64,000 bases of DNA from Bryobacterales bacterium (GTDB lineage Bacteria; Acidobacteriota; Terriglobia; Bryobacterales; Bryobacteraceae), in the NCBI GenBank assembly GCA_003162425.1, contig PMOK01000349.1, forward strand, positions 1 through 64,000, given 5' to 3'. Made by a program: the position numbers and the translations under genes. The notes beneath the pieces were generated by a model, which worked only from the letters and a program-made list of their open reading frames with translations, was not told where the DNA came from and did no database searches. Shown piece by piece: positions 37,314 through 46,905 of this stretch (positions are counted from its first letter, which is position 1; every line of letters begins with the position of its first letter).

Positions 37314-37769
37314 TCACGCAAACGGTCGCGACACATCGCGTAACATCGCTAGCAGTTCAACATCAGTTAGGATTTGGATACCGTGTTCGCTACAACTCTT
37401 GAGGACCGTTCGGTGATGGAAGTGCCGGTCTAACGTGCATAGGACATCCGCTCGTCCAGACAACGCAGTCTCCAACACTGGATCATCTTCTTGGTCGTTG
37501 GGAACGAGCCTTGCGCCAGTCTGCGGATTAACCAACTCCGCGAAATCCTGGAGAGCCTGCGTGTATTGCTCAATGTCGAGTGGCGTGAGCGGCCAGGTGG
37601 CTTCGAGGCGCGGATAATTCAAAACTCGCTCAGTTTCGTGCAAGAGAAATGGCGACAAAACTAGCACATGATCTGCTGATTCCAAGATCGTAAGCAGCAG
37701 GGTGCGCGCCACGCCTTTCGAGTGTGGATTAACTCGCGCGAGAATGTTCGTGTCGAGAACGATTCTCAT
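37314..37769 (-). CDS. PIN-domain toxin (putative toxin-antitoxin system toxin, PIN family)
   Basis: 151 residues. Acidic RNase residues of the PIN fold are seen: Asp6 in IVLDTNIL, Glu in LLHETERVL, the pair in NDQEDDPVLETAL and Asp in LCTLDRHFH. PIN toxins cleave RNA, often tRNA or rRNA. ATG at 37769 overlaps the stop of the upstream small gene by 4 bp, the normal antitoxin-toxin arrangement. Confidence 0.88.
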   Translation of the reverse strand: MRIVLDTNILARVNPHSKGVARTLLLTILESADHVLVLSPFLLHETERVLNYPRLEATWPLTPLDIEQYTQALQDFAELVNPQTGARLVPNDQEDDPVLETALSGRADVLCTLDRHFHHRTVLKSCSEHGIQILTDVELLAMLRDVSRPFA

Positions 37770-38044
37770 GTCCGCCGGGGGCGGATATGATCCATCGCTT
37801 CGTCAACTGCGTCGTCCACCTCTCCGTCGGCGACGTCCTGCGCCTTAAGAGCGAGTTGGTCGAGGGCGCCCCTCAAACGTTCAGCACTTGCCCGGCGGGC
37901 CTCACCTGAGGGAGCCGGATGGGGATTGAGAGCCATAATGCTGACTTCTTCGTCATCACGCAAACTACGCCCGAGCAGGTTTTCCACCGCGCTCCTGGCC
38001 GAAGCCGGGAGATCTCGCGCCAAGTTGATCGAGACGTTTTCCAT
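37766..38044 (-). CDS. Cognate antitoxin of the PIN toxin
   Basis: 92 residues, acidic C-terminus. N-terminal part INLARDLPASARSAVENLLG followed by DDEEVSIMAL, HPAPSGEARR and a terminal AMDHIRPRR; this pattern recurs directly upstream of PIN toxins in acidobacteria and proteobacteria. No obvious DNA-binding fold can be read, but small antitoxins often bind their own promoter. Translationally coupled to the toxin. Confidence 0.75.
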   Translation of the reverse strand: MENVSINLARDLPASARSAVENLLGRSLRDDEEVSIMALNPHPAPSGEARRASAERLRGALDQLALKAQDVADGEVDDAVDEAMDHIRPRRT

Positions 38045-38218
38045 CGCGGACTCTCACTATTATTCTAACCGCAGCGCTAGCCCCGAGTGAATCGTGATCG
38101 AACCTCCGCCAAAGCAGGGCCAGCGATTCCGCGCGCCTGGAAGCCAGATCGAAGGGCTAGAAGTTCTCGACCGCCGATATCACAAGCCCGCGAACGGTCG
38201 GGGCTTCGATCCAGGCTT

Positions 38219-39031
38219 CTACTTTCGCGGGTCAAAGCGCACTTCCACTTCGGTATTCACTCTGACCGGGTGGCCGCCCTTGAGCGTGGGCTGATAACGG
38301 AATTGAACCCACGGCACGGTCGCGCAGAGTTGCGCGCCGCTGTCTAGCTCCGCAATCTTGCCTTCCTCGTCGACGACTACTTTGCAGTGAGCCGTTCCGC
38401 CCGCGGGTTCCCAAAGCGGCGCGGTCTGGACCGTGGGGCCCTCCACCAGGAGAGCGCGTTGTTTGTCCGCCGGAACGGAAACGCTCGGCGCTTCCTTCTT
38501 CGCTCCGGTGTCCTTCTTCTGTTTCGCGGCATCGCCGGCGCCGGTAACGGGCTCTATCTTGGTTACTAAGAATACAGGTCTGGCGGGAAAGCGTTGCACT
38601 TTGACGCGCAAACTGCTGGAGTATGAATCCGTGACATCCATGGCCAGCCCCGGCCAAGCCATATTCACGACACGGTCGCAGCTTGATCCAAGCGGATAGC
38701 CGTTCTTGCCCTGGTCGGGATCGCCAATAGCATCGATAGCCTTTTGTGCATAGACGCCCTCGGCCATGTACTCCTGCCCGGGTTCAACCTGAAAGGCCTT
38801 GTTGAAGTAGAGCCGGTAGCGATTCAGTCGATCCACAATAAGGTAGACGGAAGGTCCACCTGCGTTCAGAGCAGCGTCTGCTACGCCCGTTTCGTCGAGC
38901 ATTACCTGGGCCTTCCCTTGGATTTTGTCTGTCGCGGCGGCGGCTGGCTTGGTGGTGGGCTTGCTGGAACAACCTGCCAATCCCGCAAAAGTAATTACTA
39001 GGAAACCAAAAACGTACGTATCGCGGGTCAT
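38219..39031 (-). CDS. Lipoprotein with TonB-like C-terminal domain
   Basis: 270 residues. Lipoprotein signal with lipobox LAGC (Cys21) after a hydrophobic stretch. Central region contains YLIVDRLNRYRLYFNKAF and MAWPGLAMDVTD, without a known domain. The C-terminal 75 residues resemble TonB C-terminal domains used as secreted modules: AHCKVVVDEEGKIAELDSG, WVQFRYQPTLKGGHPV, EVEVRFDPRK. There is no N-terminal transmembrane anchor or Pro-rich spacer as in TonB, so it does not look like an energy transducer. Divergent from the serine hydrolase gene with 127 bp between starts. Confidence 0.68.
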   Translation of the reverse strand: MTRDTYVFGFLVITFAGLAGCSSKPTTKPAAAATDKIQGKAQVMLDETGVADAALNAGGPSVYLIVDRLNRYRLYFNKAFQVEPGQEYMAEGVYAQKAIDAIGDPDQGKNGYPLGSSCDRVVNMAWPGLAMDVTDSYSSSLRVKVQRFPARPVFLVTKIEPVTGAGDAAKQKKDTGAKKEAPSVSVPADKQRALLVEGPTVQTAPLWEPAGGTAHCKVVVDEEGKIAELDSGAQLCATVPWVQFRYQPTLKGGHPVRVNTEVEVRFDPRK

Positions 39032-39158
39032 CGTTTCGTGCCCTCGCTTTCAAGATGTTCGTATGAGTCCGACATTATCACAATCAGAGGGTAGGCAAAA
39101 ATTTGTGTTACAGTGCCGAGAAGTCCCCGGGGATAAGCGGATCATAGGGAGATTTCAA

Positions 39159-40538
39159 TTGTCGATTCGTATTTTCGTTGGCGTTGCAGTCAGCGTCGCC
39201 TGCTTGCAGGCGCAGCTTTCCGATGAGACCGGCGCGGCGATAGATAAACTGGTGGCCAAGGCGCTGGCAGAATCTGGTGCTCCAGCAGTGTCCATAGCCA
39301 TCGTCAAGGACGGTAAGCTGGCGCTGGCGAGGGCGTATGGAGACGCCCGGCTGGATCCCAAGACTTCGGCCACGGCCGGGATGCGCTTCGCCATCGGCTC
39401 AGTAAGCAAGCAATTCCTGGCCGGCGCCATCCTGCTGGCGGCCGAGGACGGCAAGCTGTCGCTCAACGACCGCGTGGGCAAATACTTGCCTAGCCTGACG
39501 CGCGCCAACGACATCACCATTCGCCAACTGCTCTCGCATACGGCCGGTTATCAGGACTACTATCCACAAGATTACGTCCCTCCATTCATGCGAGAACCCG
39601 TCACAGCCGAAGGCATCCTAACCCGGTGGGCCGTCAAGCCGCTCGACTTTGAGCCAGGAACCGCCTGGCAATACAGTAATACTGGATTCGTCGCCGCTGG
39701 CCGCGTGCTGGAGAAGGCTACCGGCGTTCCGGCGTTCGAGTTCCTGCGGACCCGGATATTTTCGAAGCTCGGAATGCAGTCCGTCTACGACCTGGATCGT
39801 CAGCCGCTCACCAGCGCCGATGCCGCCGGCTACATTCGCTATGCCATCGGGCCGCTGCATCCGGTAACTCCCGAGGCTTCGGGGTGGCTGTTCGCCGCGG
39901 GCGAGTTGGCCATGACCGCGCGCGATCTCGCGCTCTGGGATGCCGGATTGATAAACGATAGCGTGCTGAGTGAACGGTCATTCCAGGAGATGATCACCCC
40001 GGTTCGTCTGAAGAACGGTACTCCAACCTCCTACGCGCTGGGCATCGGAGTCTCGGACTCGAACGGACACCCGCGGCTCACCCACGGCGGCGCGGTATCC
40101 GGCTTCACCAGCCAGAACACAATCTGGCCCGATTTGAAGCTGGCTGTAGTGGTGCTCTCGAACAAGGACGGATCCACCGCACCGGGCCGAATCACCCGGG
40201 GTCTGGAAGCCCTGTTGCTCGCGCCGGCTCAGGACCCAGATGCGGCGAAACTGCTGGAACAGGCCAAGACGATTTTCGCCGGTCTCCAGGAAGGCCGATT
40301 GGACCGTGCGCTGTTCACGGCCAATGGCAATTCCTATTTCACCGCCGAAGTGCTCGGTGATTATTCCGCCAGCTTGAAACCTCTGGGCAAGCCCAAGAGC
40401 TTCGAGCTTTTGCGCTCCGGGTTGCGCGGCGGATTCACCGAACGCAGCTACCGGATCGTGTTTCCCGAAAAGACGCTGAACCTGGTGGTCAGAGCAGCGA
40501 TGGACGGTAAGCTCGAACAGTATCAGATCTCGGAATGA
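39159..40538 (+). CDS. Secreted serine hydrolase of the beta-lactamase/PBP (class C) family
   Basis: The TTG at 39159 is chosen: it has AGGGA 8 bp upstream and yields a clean signal peptide (MSIRIFVGVAVSVACLQAQ), whereas the in-frame ATG at 39064 adds a hydrophilic extension. 459 residues. Active-site motifs: SxxK as Ser81-Val-Ser-Lys84 (IGSVSKQF), YSN at 172-174 and HGG in LTHGGAVSGF. A C-terminal extra domain (about 355-459) follows the hydrolase fold. Members are esterases, peptidases or D-aminopeptidases; true beta-lactamase activity is not implied. Periplasmic. Converges on the esterase gene with 5 bp between stops. Confidence 0.88.
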   Translation: MSIRIFVGVAVSVACLQAQLSDETGAAIDKLVAKALAESGAPAVSIAIVKDGKLALARAYGDARLDPKTSATAGMRFAIGSVSKQFLAGAILLAAEDGKLSLNDRVGKYLPSLTRANDITIRQLLSHTAGYQDYYPQDYVPPFMREPVTAEGILTRWAVKPLDFEPGTAWQYSNTGFVAAGRVLEKATGVPAFEFLRTRIFSKLGMQSVYDLDRQPLTSADAAGYIRYAIGPLHPVTPEASGWLFAAGELAMTARDLALWDAGLINDSVLSERSFQEMITPVRLKNGTPTSYALGIGVSDSNGHPRLTHGGAVSGFTSQNTIWPDLKLAVVVLSNKDGSTAPGRITRGLEALLLAPAQDPDAAKLLEQAKTIFAGLQEGRLDRALFTANGNSYFTAEVLGDYSASLKPLGKPKSFELLRSGLRGGFTERSYRIVFPEKTLNLVVRAAMDGKLEQYQISE

Positions 40539-40543
40539 GCATC

Positions 40544-41629
40544 TTACTTTCTTAATTGCTGTACGAAGAAGTCCGCCATCATGTGGTTGGCCTCGATAGC
40601 CTCAGGCAGCGTGGAGTCGTACCAGAAGGCGTGGGGCAGAGCGTCAAAAACCACCAGCCGCGCATCTACTTGGGCGTTCAAGTAGGCGCGGTGCAGGTTC
40701 ACGGTGCCCGAGAGCAGCAGATCCCGGCCGCTGGTGATGAACAGCGTAGGCGGCAATCCATGCAGGTCCCCGAAGATCGGCGATAGCACTGGATCCCGTG
40801 GGTCGGTGCCGGCTAAATACTCCCGGTCGCGAGTTTCTGGCTCAGGTGGATCCAGGTGTCCAGAGAAGCCGCGTAAGGAATAGATCGCTTCCGAGTCGCC
40901 GTGCCGGGCAAAGTCACCCAAGCCGCTGAAGATGCCCAGAGCCGCCGGCAGCGGCAGCCCCAATTGCTTCAAGCGCGCGGCCACCTGTGCGGTCAGAACC
41001 GCCCCGGCCGAGGTGCCATAGATGACGATGTGGCCGGGCTGGTAGGTTTTTAGCAGCTCCTTATAGACGGCCACCGAATCATCGACGGCCGCCGGAAACG
41101 CATGCTCCGGCGCCAGGCGATAAAGCACGGCCACCACCTTGATCTTGCTGTAGCCTGCGATGGGAATTGACTCCGTGTAGGAGCCGGAATCCGAGTTGAA
41201 GCCGCCGCCGTGCAGGTTGAGGAGCACCTTGTCACGGTTGGCCTCCGTCAGCCCTTCCGGCGTCACAATCCGAACCGGAACACCGGCAATCTTCTCTTCA
41301 ACCAGCAGATTGGGACAGAGTTTACTCCATTCCACGCGCGCACGAGCCGTGTAGGCATCTGTGCCTTTGCGGCGGTCGGCCAGAGATTGTGGTGGACCCT
41401 GGTCGGGCTCGGACCGGCTCAGCCGGCGCTGCGCCTCGGTGCTGATGGTTTTCGGAACAGGAACCACCCGCGTGACGTGCGCCGTACCCTGGGCGTCGAT
41501 GTAGCTGGTGTCACGTGTGGGAGCTTGGTCTGCGGTCGTGGGTTGCTGCGCTTCGACGATTGCGGAAGCCAGCAGCATGGCGAATAAAGCAGAAATTACG
41601 CCTGCAGAGAGTGGCATGAGTAATGACAT
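40544..41629 (-). CDS. Secreted alpha/beta hydrolase (HSL-type esterase)
   Basis: 361 residues with a signal peptide (about 1-27, ending VEAQQ). Oxyanion motif HGGGF at 140-144, nucleophile Ser207 in GTSAG, YRLAPEHAFPAAVDD as in the hormone-sensitive-lipase family, Asp in SGRDLLLS and His in LPHAFW. Hydrolyses short acyl esters; real substrate unknown. Divergent from the DinB gene (23 bp between starts). Confidence 0.9.
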   Translation of the reverse strand: MSLLMPLSAGVISALFAMLLASAIVEAQQPTTADQAPTRDTSYIDAQGTAHVTRVVPVPKTISTEAQRRLSRSEPDQGPPQSLADRRKGTDAYTARARVEWSKLCPNLLVEEKIAGVPVRIVTPEGLTEANRDKVLLNLHGGGFNSDSGSYTESIPIAGYSKIKVVAVLYRLAPEHAFPAAVDDSVAVYKELLKTYQPGHIVIYGTSAGAVLTAQVAARLKQLGLPLPAALGIFSGLGDFARHGDSEAIYSLRGFSGHLDPPEPETRDREYLAGTDPRDPVLSPIFGDLHGLPPTLFITSGRDLLLSGTVNLHRAYLNAQVDARLVVFDALPHAFWYDSTLPEAIEANHMMADFFVQQLRK

Positions 41630-41652
41630 TATAGGTCAAGCAATAGGAAGCC

Positions 41653-42210
41653 ATGACCACGCGTCCACACCAGGTTCACACGCAACTCGGCCGAGCGGCG
41701 GTCCAGATCTTTGCCGCCAACGATCGCATGAACCAGATTCTTATCGAGCATCTGGACCCCGCAGCCTGGCGAGCCAAACCGCCCGGCCACGTCCGCACCA
41801 TTGCGGCGATCTTCACGCACATGCACAATGTCCGCACCAAGTGGATCCGGCTTACAGCTCCGCACCTGAAGGTTCCACCACAGCTCAACCGCGCTCGCTG
41901 CACGCCGCAACAGGCCCGTGCGGGATTGGCCAAGAGCGCCGCTCGCTGCACGGAGCTGCTGGCTGAAGCGCTCGGCGGTGGTGGCCGCGTCCAGGAGTTT
42001 CACAGAGACGGTTGGGCTCGGCCCTGGCCGGTTGGCCTGGAAATGCTGTGCTACATGCTTGCTCACGAAGCCCACCATCGCGGGCAGGTGTTAATGCTCG
42101 TGCATCAACTCGGATTCCCGTTGCCGAACAAGGTGTCGTCCGGGATCTGGAATTGGGAAAAGCTGTGGAAAGAGTGCGGGTCGCCTGGCGGCCCCGGCAT
42201 TGTTTCTTAG
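41653..42210 (+). CDS. DinB family protein
   Basis: 185 residues, four-helix bundle of the DinB/YfiT type. Metal ligand candidates are His in IFTHMHNVRTKW and the pair in LAHEAHHRGQV. Family members are thiol-dependent transferases or proteins of unknown role. ATG start. It converges on purD with only 4 bp between stop codons. Confidence 0.82.
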   Translation: MTTRPHQVHTQLGRAAVQIFAANDRMNQILIEHLDPAAWRAKPPGHVRTIAAIFTHMHNVRTKWIRLTAPHLKVPPQLNRARCTPQQARAGLAKSAARCTELLAEALGGGGRVQEFHRDGWARPWPVGLEMLCYMLAHEAHHRGQVLMLVHQLGFPLPNKVSSGIWNWEKLWKECGSPGGPGIVS

Positions 42211-42214
42211 GCGG

Positions 42215-43450
42215 TCACGTCCAGCGCTTCAGACCTTTCTGTCCGATGTCCGTCCTGTAATGCATGCCGTCAAAATGAATGTTGCGGACTTCTTGATAGG
42301 AGTTGTCGATCGCCGACTGCAGCTTGGCGCCCGACGCCGTCACTCCCAACACACGCCCGCCGGATGTGGCTAAAACATTATCGATGAGTTTTGTTCCAGC
42401 GTGAAAAACCGTTGCGCCGGTGACTTGATCCAGGCCGTCGATCCGATCACCGGTTCGAACTGATCCCGGATATCCCGCAGCCGCCAGCACTACGCAAACC
42501 GACGGATCCGGGCGCCAGTTCAAGTCGCTCTCATCCAGCGTACCGTGCGCGGCGGCGAATAACGGTTCCACGAAGTCGGATTCCATGCGGTGCATCAACA
42601 CCTGCGTCTCCGGATCGCCTAGCCGTGCGTTGAACTCCAGCACCTTCGGCCCATTGCGTGTCATCATCAACCCCGCGTAAAGAAAGCCGCTGAAGGGATG
42701 TCCGTCCGCGCGCATGTGTTCGATGGCCGGACGTATGATCTGCGCCATGACAAGAGCCTTCTGAAAATCGCCGAGAATTCTCCCATCGCAATACGCGCCC
42801 ATGCCACCAGTGTTGGGTCCCTGGTCGCCATCGAAGACGGCTTTGTGATCCTGCGTTGGCTCGAGCGCCAGAACATTCACGCCATCGCTCAGGACGATGA
42901 AGCTCACTTCTTCACCGGTGAGGAATTCCTCGATCACCAGAATCGACCCGGGCGTGAGCAGTTGAGCAATGGCCTGCTCCGCTTCCTCCGGCGAATTCGC
43001 AATGATTACGCCCTTACCGGCCGCAAGCCCATCGGCCTTCAGCACCACTGGAAAATCGAATTCGTGCAGCGCGGCTCGCGCTTGATCCGCGGTGTCCACC
43101 GTCGCGAAGCGTGCCGTGGGGATGCCCGCTCGCAGCATGAATTCCTTCGCGAATACTTTGCTCGCTTCTAAGCGTGCAGCTGCCGCCGTGGGACCGACGA
43201 TGCGTCGCCCCTTTTCGCGGAACCGATCCACAATTCCAGCCGCCAGCGGAGCTTCTGGCCCCACCACTGTGAGGTCGGCATCGATGGAATCAGCCGCAGC
43301 CAGATAATCCGAGGTAGCCAAACAAGTAGCCACCTGCGCGATGCCCGGATTGCCAGGCGCAGCGTACAATGCCAACGTCTTCGCACTCTGCGCGAGCTTC
43401 CAGCAGAGCGCGTGTTCCCGACCTCCAGAACCAATCACAAGAATCTTCAT
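42215..43450 (-). CDS. purD: Phosphoribosylamine-glycine ligase
   Basis: 411 residues from the ATG at 43450; the frame is open 11 codons further upstream but the family starts at MKILVIGSGGREHALCWKL. ATP-grasp enzyme of purine synthesis, ligating glycine to phosphoribosylamine. Seen: VGPEAPLAAGIVDRF, FPVVLKADGLAAGKGV, EEFLTGEEVSF, TGGMGAYCDG and EFNARLGDPETQV (catalytic metal site). Length normal. No other pur gene is adjacent. Confidence 0.96.
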   Translation of the reverse strand: MKILVIGSGGREHALCWKLAQSAKTLALYAAPGNPGIAQVATCLATSDYLAAADSIDADLTVVGPEAPLAAGIVDRFREKGRRIVGPTAAAARLEASKVFAKEFMLRAGIPTARFATVDTADQARAALHEFDFPVVLKADGLAAGKGVIIANSPEEAEQAIAQLLTPGSILVIEEFLTGEEVSFIVLSDGVNVLALEPTQDHKAVFDGDQGPNTGGMGAYCDGRILGDFQKALVMAQIIRPAIEHMRADGHPFSGFLYAGLMMTRNGPKVLEFNARLGDPETQVLMHRMESDFVEPLFAAAHGTLDESDLNWRPDPSVCVVLAAAGYPGSVRTGDRIDGLDQVTGATVFHAGTKLIDNVLATSGGRVLGVTASGAKLQSAIDNSYQEVRNIHFDGMHYRTDIGQKGLKRWT

Positions 43451-43514
43451 CGCAGAACTCGAAACTAGCACACTATGCAACACTAAGAGCTGAACAGTGG
43501 GTCAGTTTCGGACT

Positions 43515-43557
43515 GTGGGGCAGGTTGGTAACCTGCGCGTCGATTGCCAATCGGCGC
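43515..43557. repeat. GTGGGGC-type palindromic element
   Basis: Between the divergent purD and mnmG. Starts GTGGGGC as at 3442 and 19103, with hairpins GCAGGTT/AACCTGC (43520-43536, loop GGT) and CGATT/AATCG (43541-43553, loop GCC), the latter flanked by GCG/GCGC. The stems differ in sequence from the other copies but are all perfectly paired. Confidence 0.6.
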
Positions 43558-43611
43558 AAACTGCTCGGTTAACAACCCGCATACTGACCCGCGACTAAGA
43601 ACTGAACCCCG

Positions 43612-45450
43612 ATGAAGTCTTCGAAATACGACGTGATTGTAGTGGGCGCTGGACATGCCGGCTGCGAAGCCGCGCGGGCCTGCGCGCGAATGGGACTACG
43701 CACCGCTATGATCACCATGAACCTCGATCTGATCGCGCAGATGTCCTGTAATCCCGCGGTTGGCGGCATCGCCAAAGGTCATCTGGTTCGCGAAATCGAT
43801 GCGCTCGGCGGCGTGATGGGCGAAGTGACCGACGCCGTCGGAATTCAATTTCGTCTGCTGAACACTAGCCGCGGTCCGGCCGTTTGGTCGCCACGCGCTC
43901 AGTGCGATAAGAAGCAGTACCGTCTCCGCATGCGTGAGGTGCTGGAGCGCGAGCCGAATCTCCGAATTTTGCAGGCGGAAGTGGCGGAACTGAGCATCGC
44001 GGAGTCGCCTCGACGTGTAACAGGAGTTCTCTTGCGCGACGGTCGAGAGATATCGAGCGACGCAGTGATCATAACCACCGGGACATTTCTGAACGGCCTG
44101 GCGCACGTTGGCGAAATGAAGTATAGCTGCGGCCGGAATGGCGAAGCTCCCTCCAACCTGCTCGGCGACCAACTCCGCGGGCTTGGACTCGCCTGGACCC
44201 GTCTTAAGACCGGAACGCCACCACGCCTGGATGGCCGAACCATCGACTGGTCTCGTTTCGAGGCACAAAAGGGTGATCTCGAACCCACACCGTTCTCATT
44301 CCTGACCGAGAAAATTGAGCGAGACCAGATTTCATGTTATATATCTTACACTTCAGAACAAACGCTGCGTATTCTTAGAGATAGCATCGCTCGCTCGCCA
44401 CTTTATAGCGGCCAGATCGAAGGTGTAGGTCCCCGCTACTGCCCTTCCATTGAGGATAAAGTGGTCAAGTTTCCAGACAAGCTGCGCCACCAGATCTTTT
44501 TGGAGCCCGAGGGTCTGGATACATACGAAGTCTACGTGAATGGCATGTCCACCAGCATGCCGATCGATGTGCAGACCGCCATGGTGGCTTCCGTCCCCGG
44601 CCTTGAGGACGCGGAGATGATCCGGCCGGGTTACGCCATCGAATACGACGCAATTGATCCGCGGGAATTGAACCATAGCCTGGAAGTTAAGTCTATCGAG
44701 GGATTGTTCCTAGCCGGCCAGATCAACGGAACTTCGGGATACGAAGAAGCGGCCTGCCAAGGGTTGGTTGCGGGAATCAACGCCACCCGTAAATTGGGGA
44801 ACCTCTCGCCAATTGTAATTGGCCGCACGGAAGGCTACACCGGGATTCTCATCGACGATCTGGTCAACAAGGGCGCCGAAGAGCCTTATCGGATGTTTAC
44901 GTCCCGTGCTGAGTTTCGGCTGCATTTGCGCATTGACAACGCTGACGAACGATTGACCCCAATTGGACGGAAAGTTGGCCTGGTCACGGATGAGCGTTGG
45001 AACTTGTACCTTCGGAAGCAAGAGCAGAAGCAGCGCGTTCTAAAGTTGCTAGAGACGGCCCGAATCGACTGCGAATCTTCCGATGACCATCCAACACTGA
45101 TTCAGTGGTTGCGTCGGCCGGAAGCGAAGATTGCCACGCTCACTGGAAAAATTAGAGAAGCCTTGGGCGAAGAGCCCGTTCATGGATTGCTCAGCACCAT
45201 TGAGACCGAGGCCAAATATGCCGGCTACATCGCGCAGCAGGAGCGGCAGATCGAACGGCTTCGCGATTCCGAGGGGCGGCGGATTCCGCAGGAATTCGAA
45301 TTTTCGGAAATCCCTGGCCTATCCACGGAAGTGAAGCAAAAGCTGCAGCGCGTCCGTCCGGAGACGTTGGGCCAGGCTGGCCGCATTCCCGGCGTAACGC
45401 CCGCAGCGGTGGCCGTGCTGGATGTCTACCTGAGCCTGGCCCGGGCCTGA
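43612..45450 (+). CDS. mnmG: tRNA uridine-34 5-carboxymethylaminomethyl modification enzyme
   Basis: 612 residues. FAD-binding subunit of the MnmE-MnmG complex that modifies the wobble uridine of several tRNAs. FAD Rossmann motif [19 protein letters not shown] at the N-terminus, [31 protein letters not shown], and the C-terminal helical tRNA-binding domain with [17 protein letters not shown] and [17 protein letters not shown]. Normal length. First gene of the mnmG-rsmG-parA-parB block that in many bacteria lies near the replication origin. Confidence 0.97.
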   Translation: MKSSKYDVIVVGAGHAGCEAARACARMGLRTAMITMNLDLIAQMSCNPAVGGIAKGHLVREIDALGGVMGEVTDAVGIQFRLLNTSRGPAVWSPRAQCDKKQYRLRMREVLEREPNLRILQAEVAELSIAESPRRVTGVLLRDGREISSDAVIITTGTFLNGLAHVGEMKYSCGRNGEAPSNLLGDQLRGLGLAWTRLKTGTPPRLDGRTIDWSRFEAQKGDLEPTPFSFLTEKIERDQISCYISYTSEQTLRILRDSIARSPLYSGQIEGVGPRYCPSIEDKVVKFPDKLRHQIFLEPEGLDTYEVYVNGMSTSMPIDVQTAMVASVPGLEDAEMIRPGYAIEYDAIDPRELNHSLEVKSIEGLFLAGQINGTSGYEEAACQGLVAGINATRKLGNLSPIVIGRTEGYTGILIDDLVNKGAEEPYRMFTSRAEFRLHLRIDNADERLTPIGRKVGLVTDERWNLYLRKQEQKQRVLKLLETARIDCESSDDHPTLIQWLRRPEAKIATLTGKIREALGEEPVHGLLSTIETEAKYAGYIAQQERQIERLRDSEGRRIPQEFEFSEIPGLSTEVKQKLQRVRPETLGQAGRIPGVTPAAVAVLDVYLSLARA

Positions 45451-45454
45451 GCGC

Positions 45455-46084
45455 ATGGCGGTTCCAGATTGGTTCGCTGAAGTTCTGCATCGCGAGGTGT
45501 CTGCATGGGCGAGCCTATCGCACGACGAGGTGGTCCAGCTTTACAACCACTACTCGCTACTGGACCGCTGGAACAAGAAGATGAACCTGACGTCGGTAGC
45601 GCCGGGCGAGGAGAGCGTGATTCGGCACTATTGCGAATCTCTGTTCTTTGCGGCGCACCTCGAGAATAGCGCCAGCTCCATCGCAGACATTGGCAGCGGC
45701 GCTGGCTTCCCCGGTGTGCCGATCGCTATTTTGCAACCCACCCGGAAGGTAACACTAGTGGAATCGAACCAACGCAAAGCGGTTTTCTTGAGAGAGGCAA
45801 CCAGGAGCCTCGCCAATGTATCGGTTGTGGCGCAAAGGGCCGAGGAATTGTCATCGGTGTTCGAGTCGTTGGTCGCAAGAGCCGTGAATCCGAAGGAAGT
45901 CGTGGCGCTCATCCCGCGACTTGCTCCCAAAATCGGCCTAATGTTGGGTGAAGACGATTTTCTCGAACTTCGATCCGCGAAACACATTGCGTGGTCGGAA
46001 CCGATTCGGTTACCTTGGGGAGATCGCAGAATTTGCGTGTACGGGCATGTTTCACGTGGAACTTCTGCAGGGCAGCTAATCTAG
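45455..46084 (+). CDS. rsmG: 16S rRNA (guanine-527-N7)-methyltransferase
   Basis: 209 residues. SAM-dependent methylation of G527 in 16S rRNA. Seen: [24 protein letters not shown], the SAM loop [33 protein letters not shown] and ARAVNPKEV. Four bp after mnmG. Its 3' end covers a parS-like site: the codons for HVSRGT (about residues 197-202) are the sequence 46048-46063. Confidence 0.95.
   Translation: MAVPDWFAEVLHREVSAWASLSHDEVVQLYNHYSLLDRWNKKMNLTSVAPGEESVIRHYCESLFFAAHLENSASSIADIGSGAGFPGVPIAILQPTRKVTLVESNQRKAVFLREATRSLANVSVVAQRAEELSSVFESLVARAVNPKEVVALIPRLAPKIGLMLGEDDFLELRSAKHIAWSEPIRLPWGDRRICVYGHVSRGTSAGQLI
46048..46063. other. parS: parS-like centromere site 1
   Basis: TGTTTCACGTGGAACT. 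The core GTTTCACGTGGAAC is a near-palindrome that fits known chromosomal parS variants (TGTTTCACGTGAAACA in Bacillus, TGTTCCACGTGGAACA in pseudomonads). Inside the 3' end of rsmG and 63 bp before parA. Confidence 0.85.
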
Positions 46085-46099
46085 GTTTCACGTGGAACG
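46084..46099. other. parS: parS-like centromere site 2
   Basis: GGTTTCACGTGGAACG, with the same 14-bp core GTTTCACGTGGAAC as site 1. The two start 36 bp apart. This one overlaps the last base of the rsmG stop codon and lies just upstream of the parA start, so ParB bound here could also affect parA expression. Confidence 0.85.
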
Positions 46100-46110
46100 T
46101 CGGAGTCGGT

Positions 46111-46905
46111 TTGGGAAAAATCATAGCAATCGCGAATCAAAAAGGCGGCGTCGGCAAGACCACGACAGCAATCAATCTGGGCGCTTCTCTCGCCGCCAAT
46201 GACCTCAGAGTCCTCGTGGTGGACTCAGACCCCCAAGGTAACGCCACCACCGGCCTTGGAATATCCAAAACCGACGGCCGTCTGACGTTGTATCAAACCC
46301 TCCTCGGCGACGAGGATCTAGCCAATGCCATCGCCCACACCGAATTCGAAGGCCTCGATATCGTCCCTTCAGACAAGAATCTGGTCGCCGCAAACCTGGA
46401 ACTGATCGACTTGGTAAACCGCGAATCGCGACTCCGCGAAAAGCTGGAACCCGTGCGTGGCCTGTATCATTACATCCTGATCGATTGCCCACCGGCGCTC
46501 GATCTGCTGACTCTGAATGCCATGGTCGCTGCGGATTCCATCCTCATCCCCATGCAATGCGAATTCTTTGCACTCGAGGGTGTCTCGCAGTTGCTGGACA
46601 CGCTAGAACGAGTCCGGGAATCGTTCGGCTCCCAAATCAAGGTCGAGGGCGTTTTGCTTACGATGTACGATGACCGAACCAATTTGACCCGCCAAGTGGA
46701 GCAAGATCTTCGGCAGTTCTTCGAGAACAATGTCTTCCGGACCGTGATCCCACGCAGCATTCGCCTGGCGGAAGCCCCCAGCTTCGGCAAGCCGATAATC
46801 GCCTATGACGTTCGCTCCCGCGGAGCCGAATGCTATATTCAACTGGCAAAGGAGATTCTAGCCCATGAACAAGGCGCCGGACAAACCACGCAAAGCGCTA
46901 GGTAA
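46111..46905 (+). CDS. parA: Chromosome-partitioning ATPase ParA/Soj
   Basis: TTG at 46111 is preferred: GGAG lies 5 bp upstream and the protein then starts [17 protein letters not shown], as usual for Soj; the open frame upstream only covers the parS sites and rsmG. 264 residues. Walker A with the signature lysine is KGGVGKTT (11-18), Walker A' is [14 protein letters not shown] and Walker B is [13 protein letters not shown]. Dynamic ATPase that moves ParB-parS complexes. It overlaps parB by 41 bp in another frame. Confidence 0.95.
   Translation: MGKIIAIANQKGGVGKTTTAINLGASLAANDLRVLVVDSDPQGNATTGLGISKTDGRLTLYQTLLGDEDLANAIAHTEFEGLDIVPSDKNLVAANLELIDLVNRESRLREKLEPVRGLYHYILIDCPPALDLLTLNAMVAADSILIPMQCEFFALEGVSQLLDTLERVRESFGSQIKVEGVLLTMYDDRTNLTRQVEQDLRQFFENNVFRTVIPRSIRLAEAPSFGKPIIAYDVRSRGAECYIQLAKEILAHEQGAGQTTQSAR

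Noticed and set aside
38094-38294. Plus-strand frame of 66 codons beside the TonB-like lipoprotein gene
   Set aside because: Its second half lies on the opposite strand of the lipoprotein coding region; there is no ribosome site or recognisable motif.
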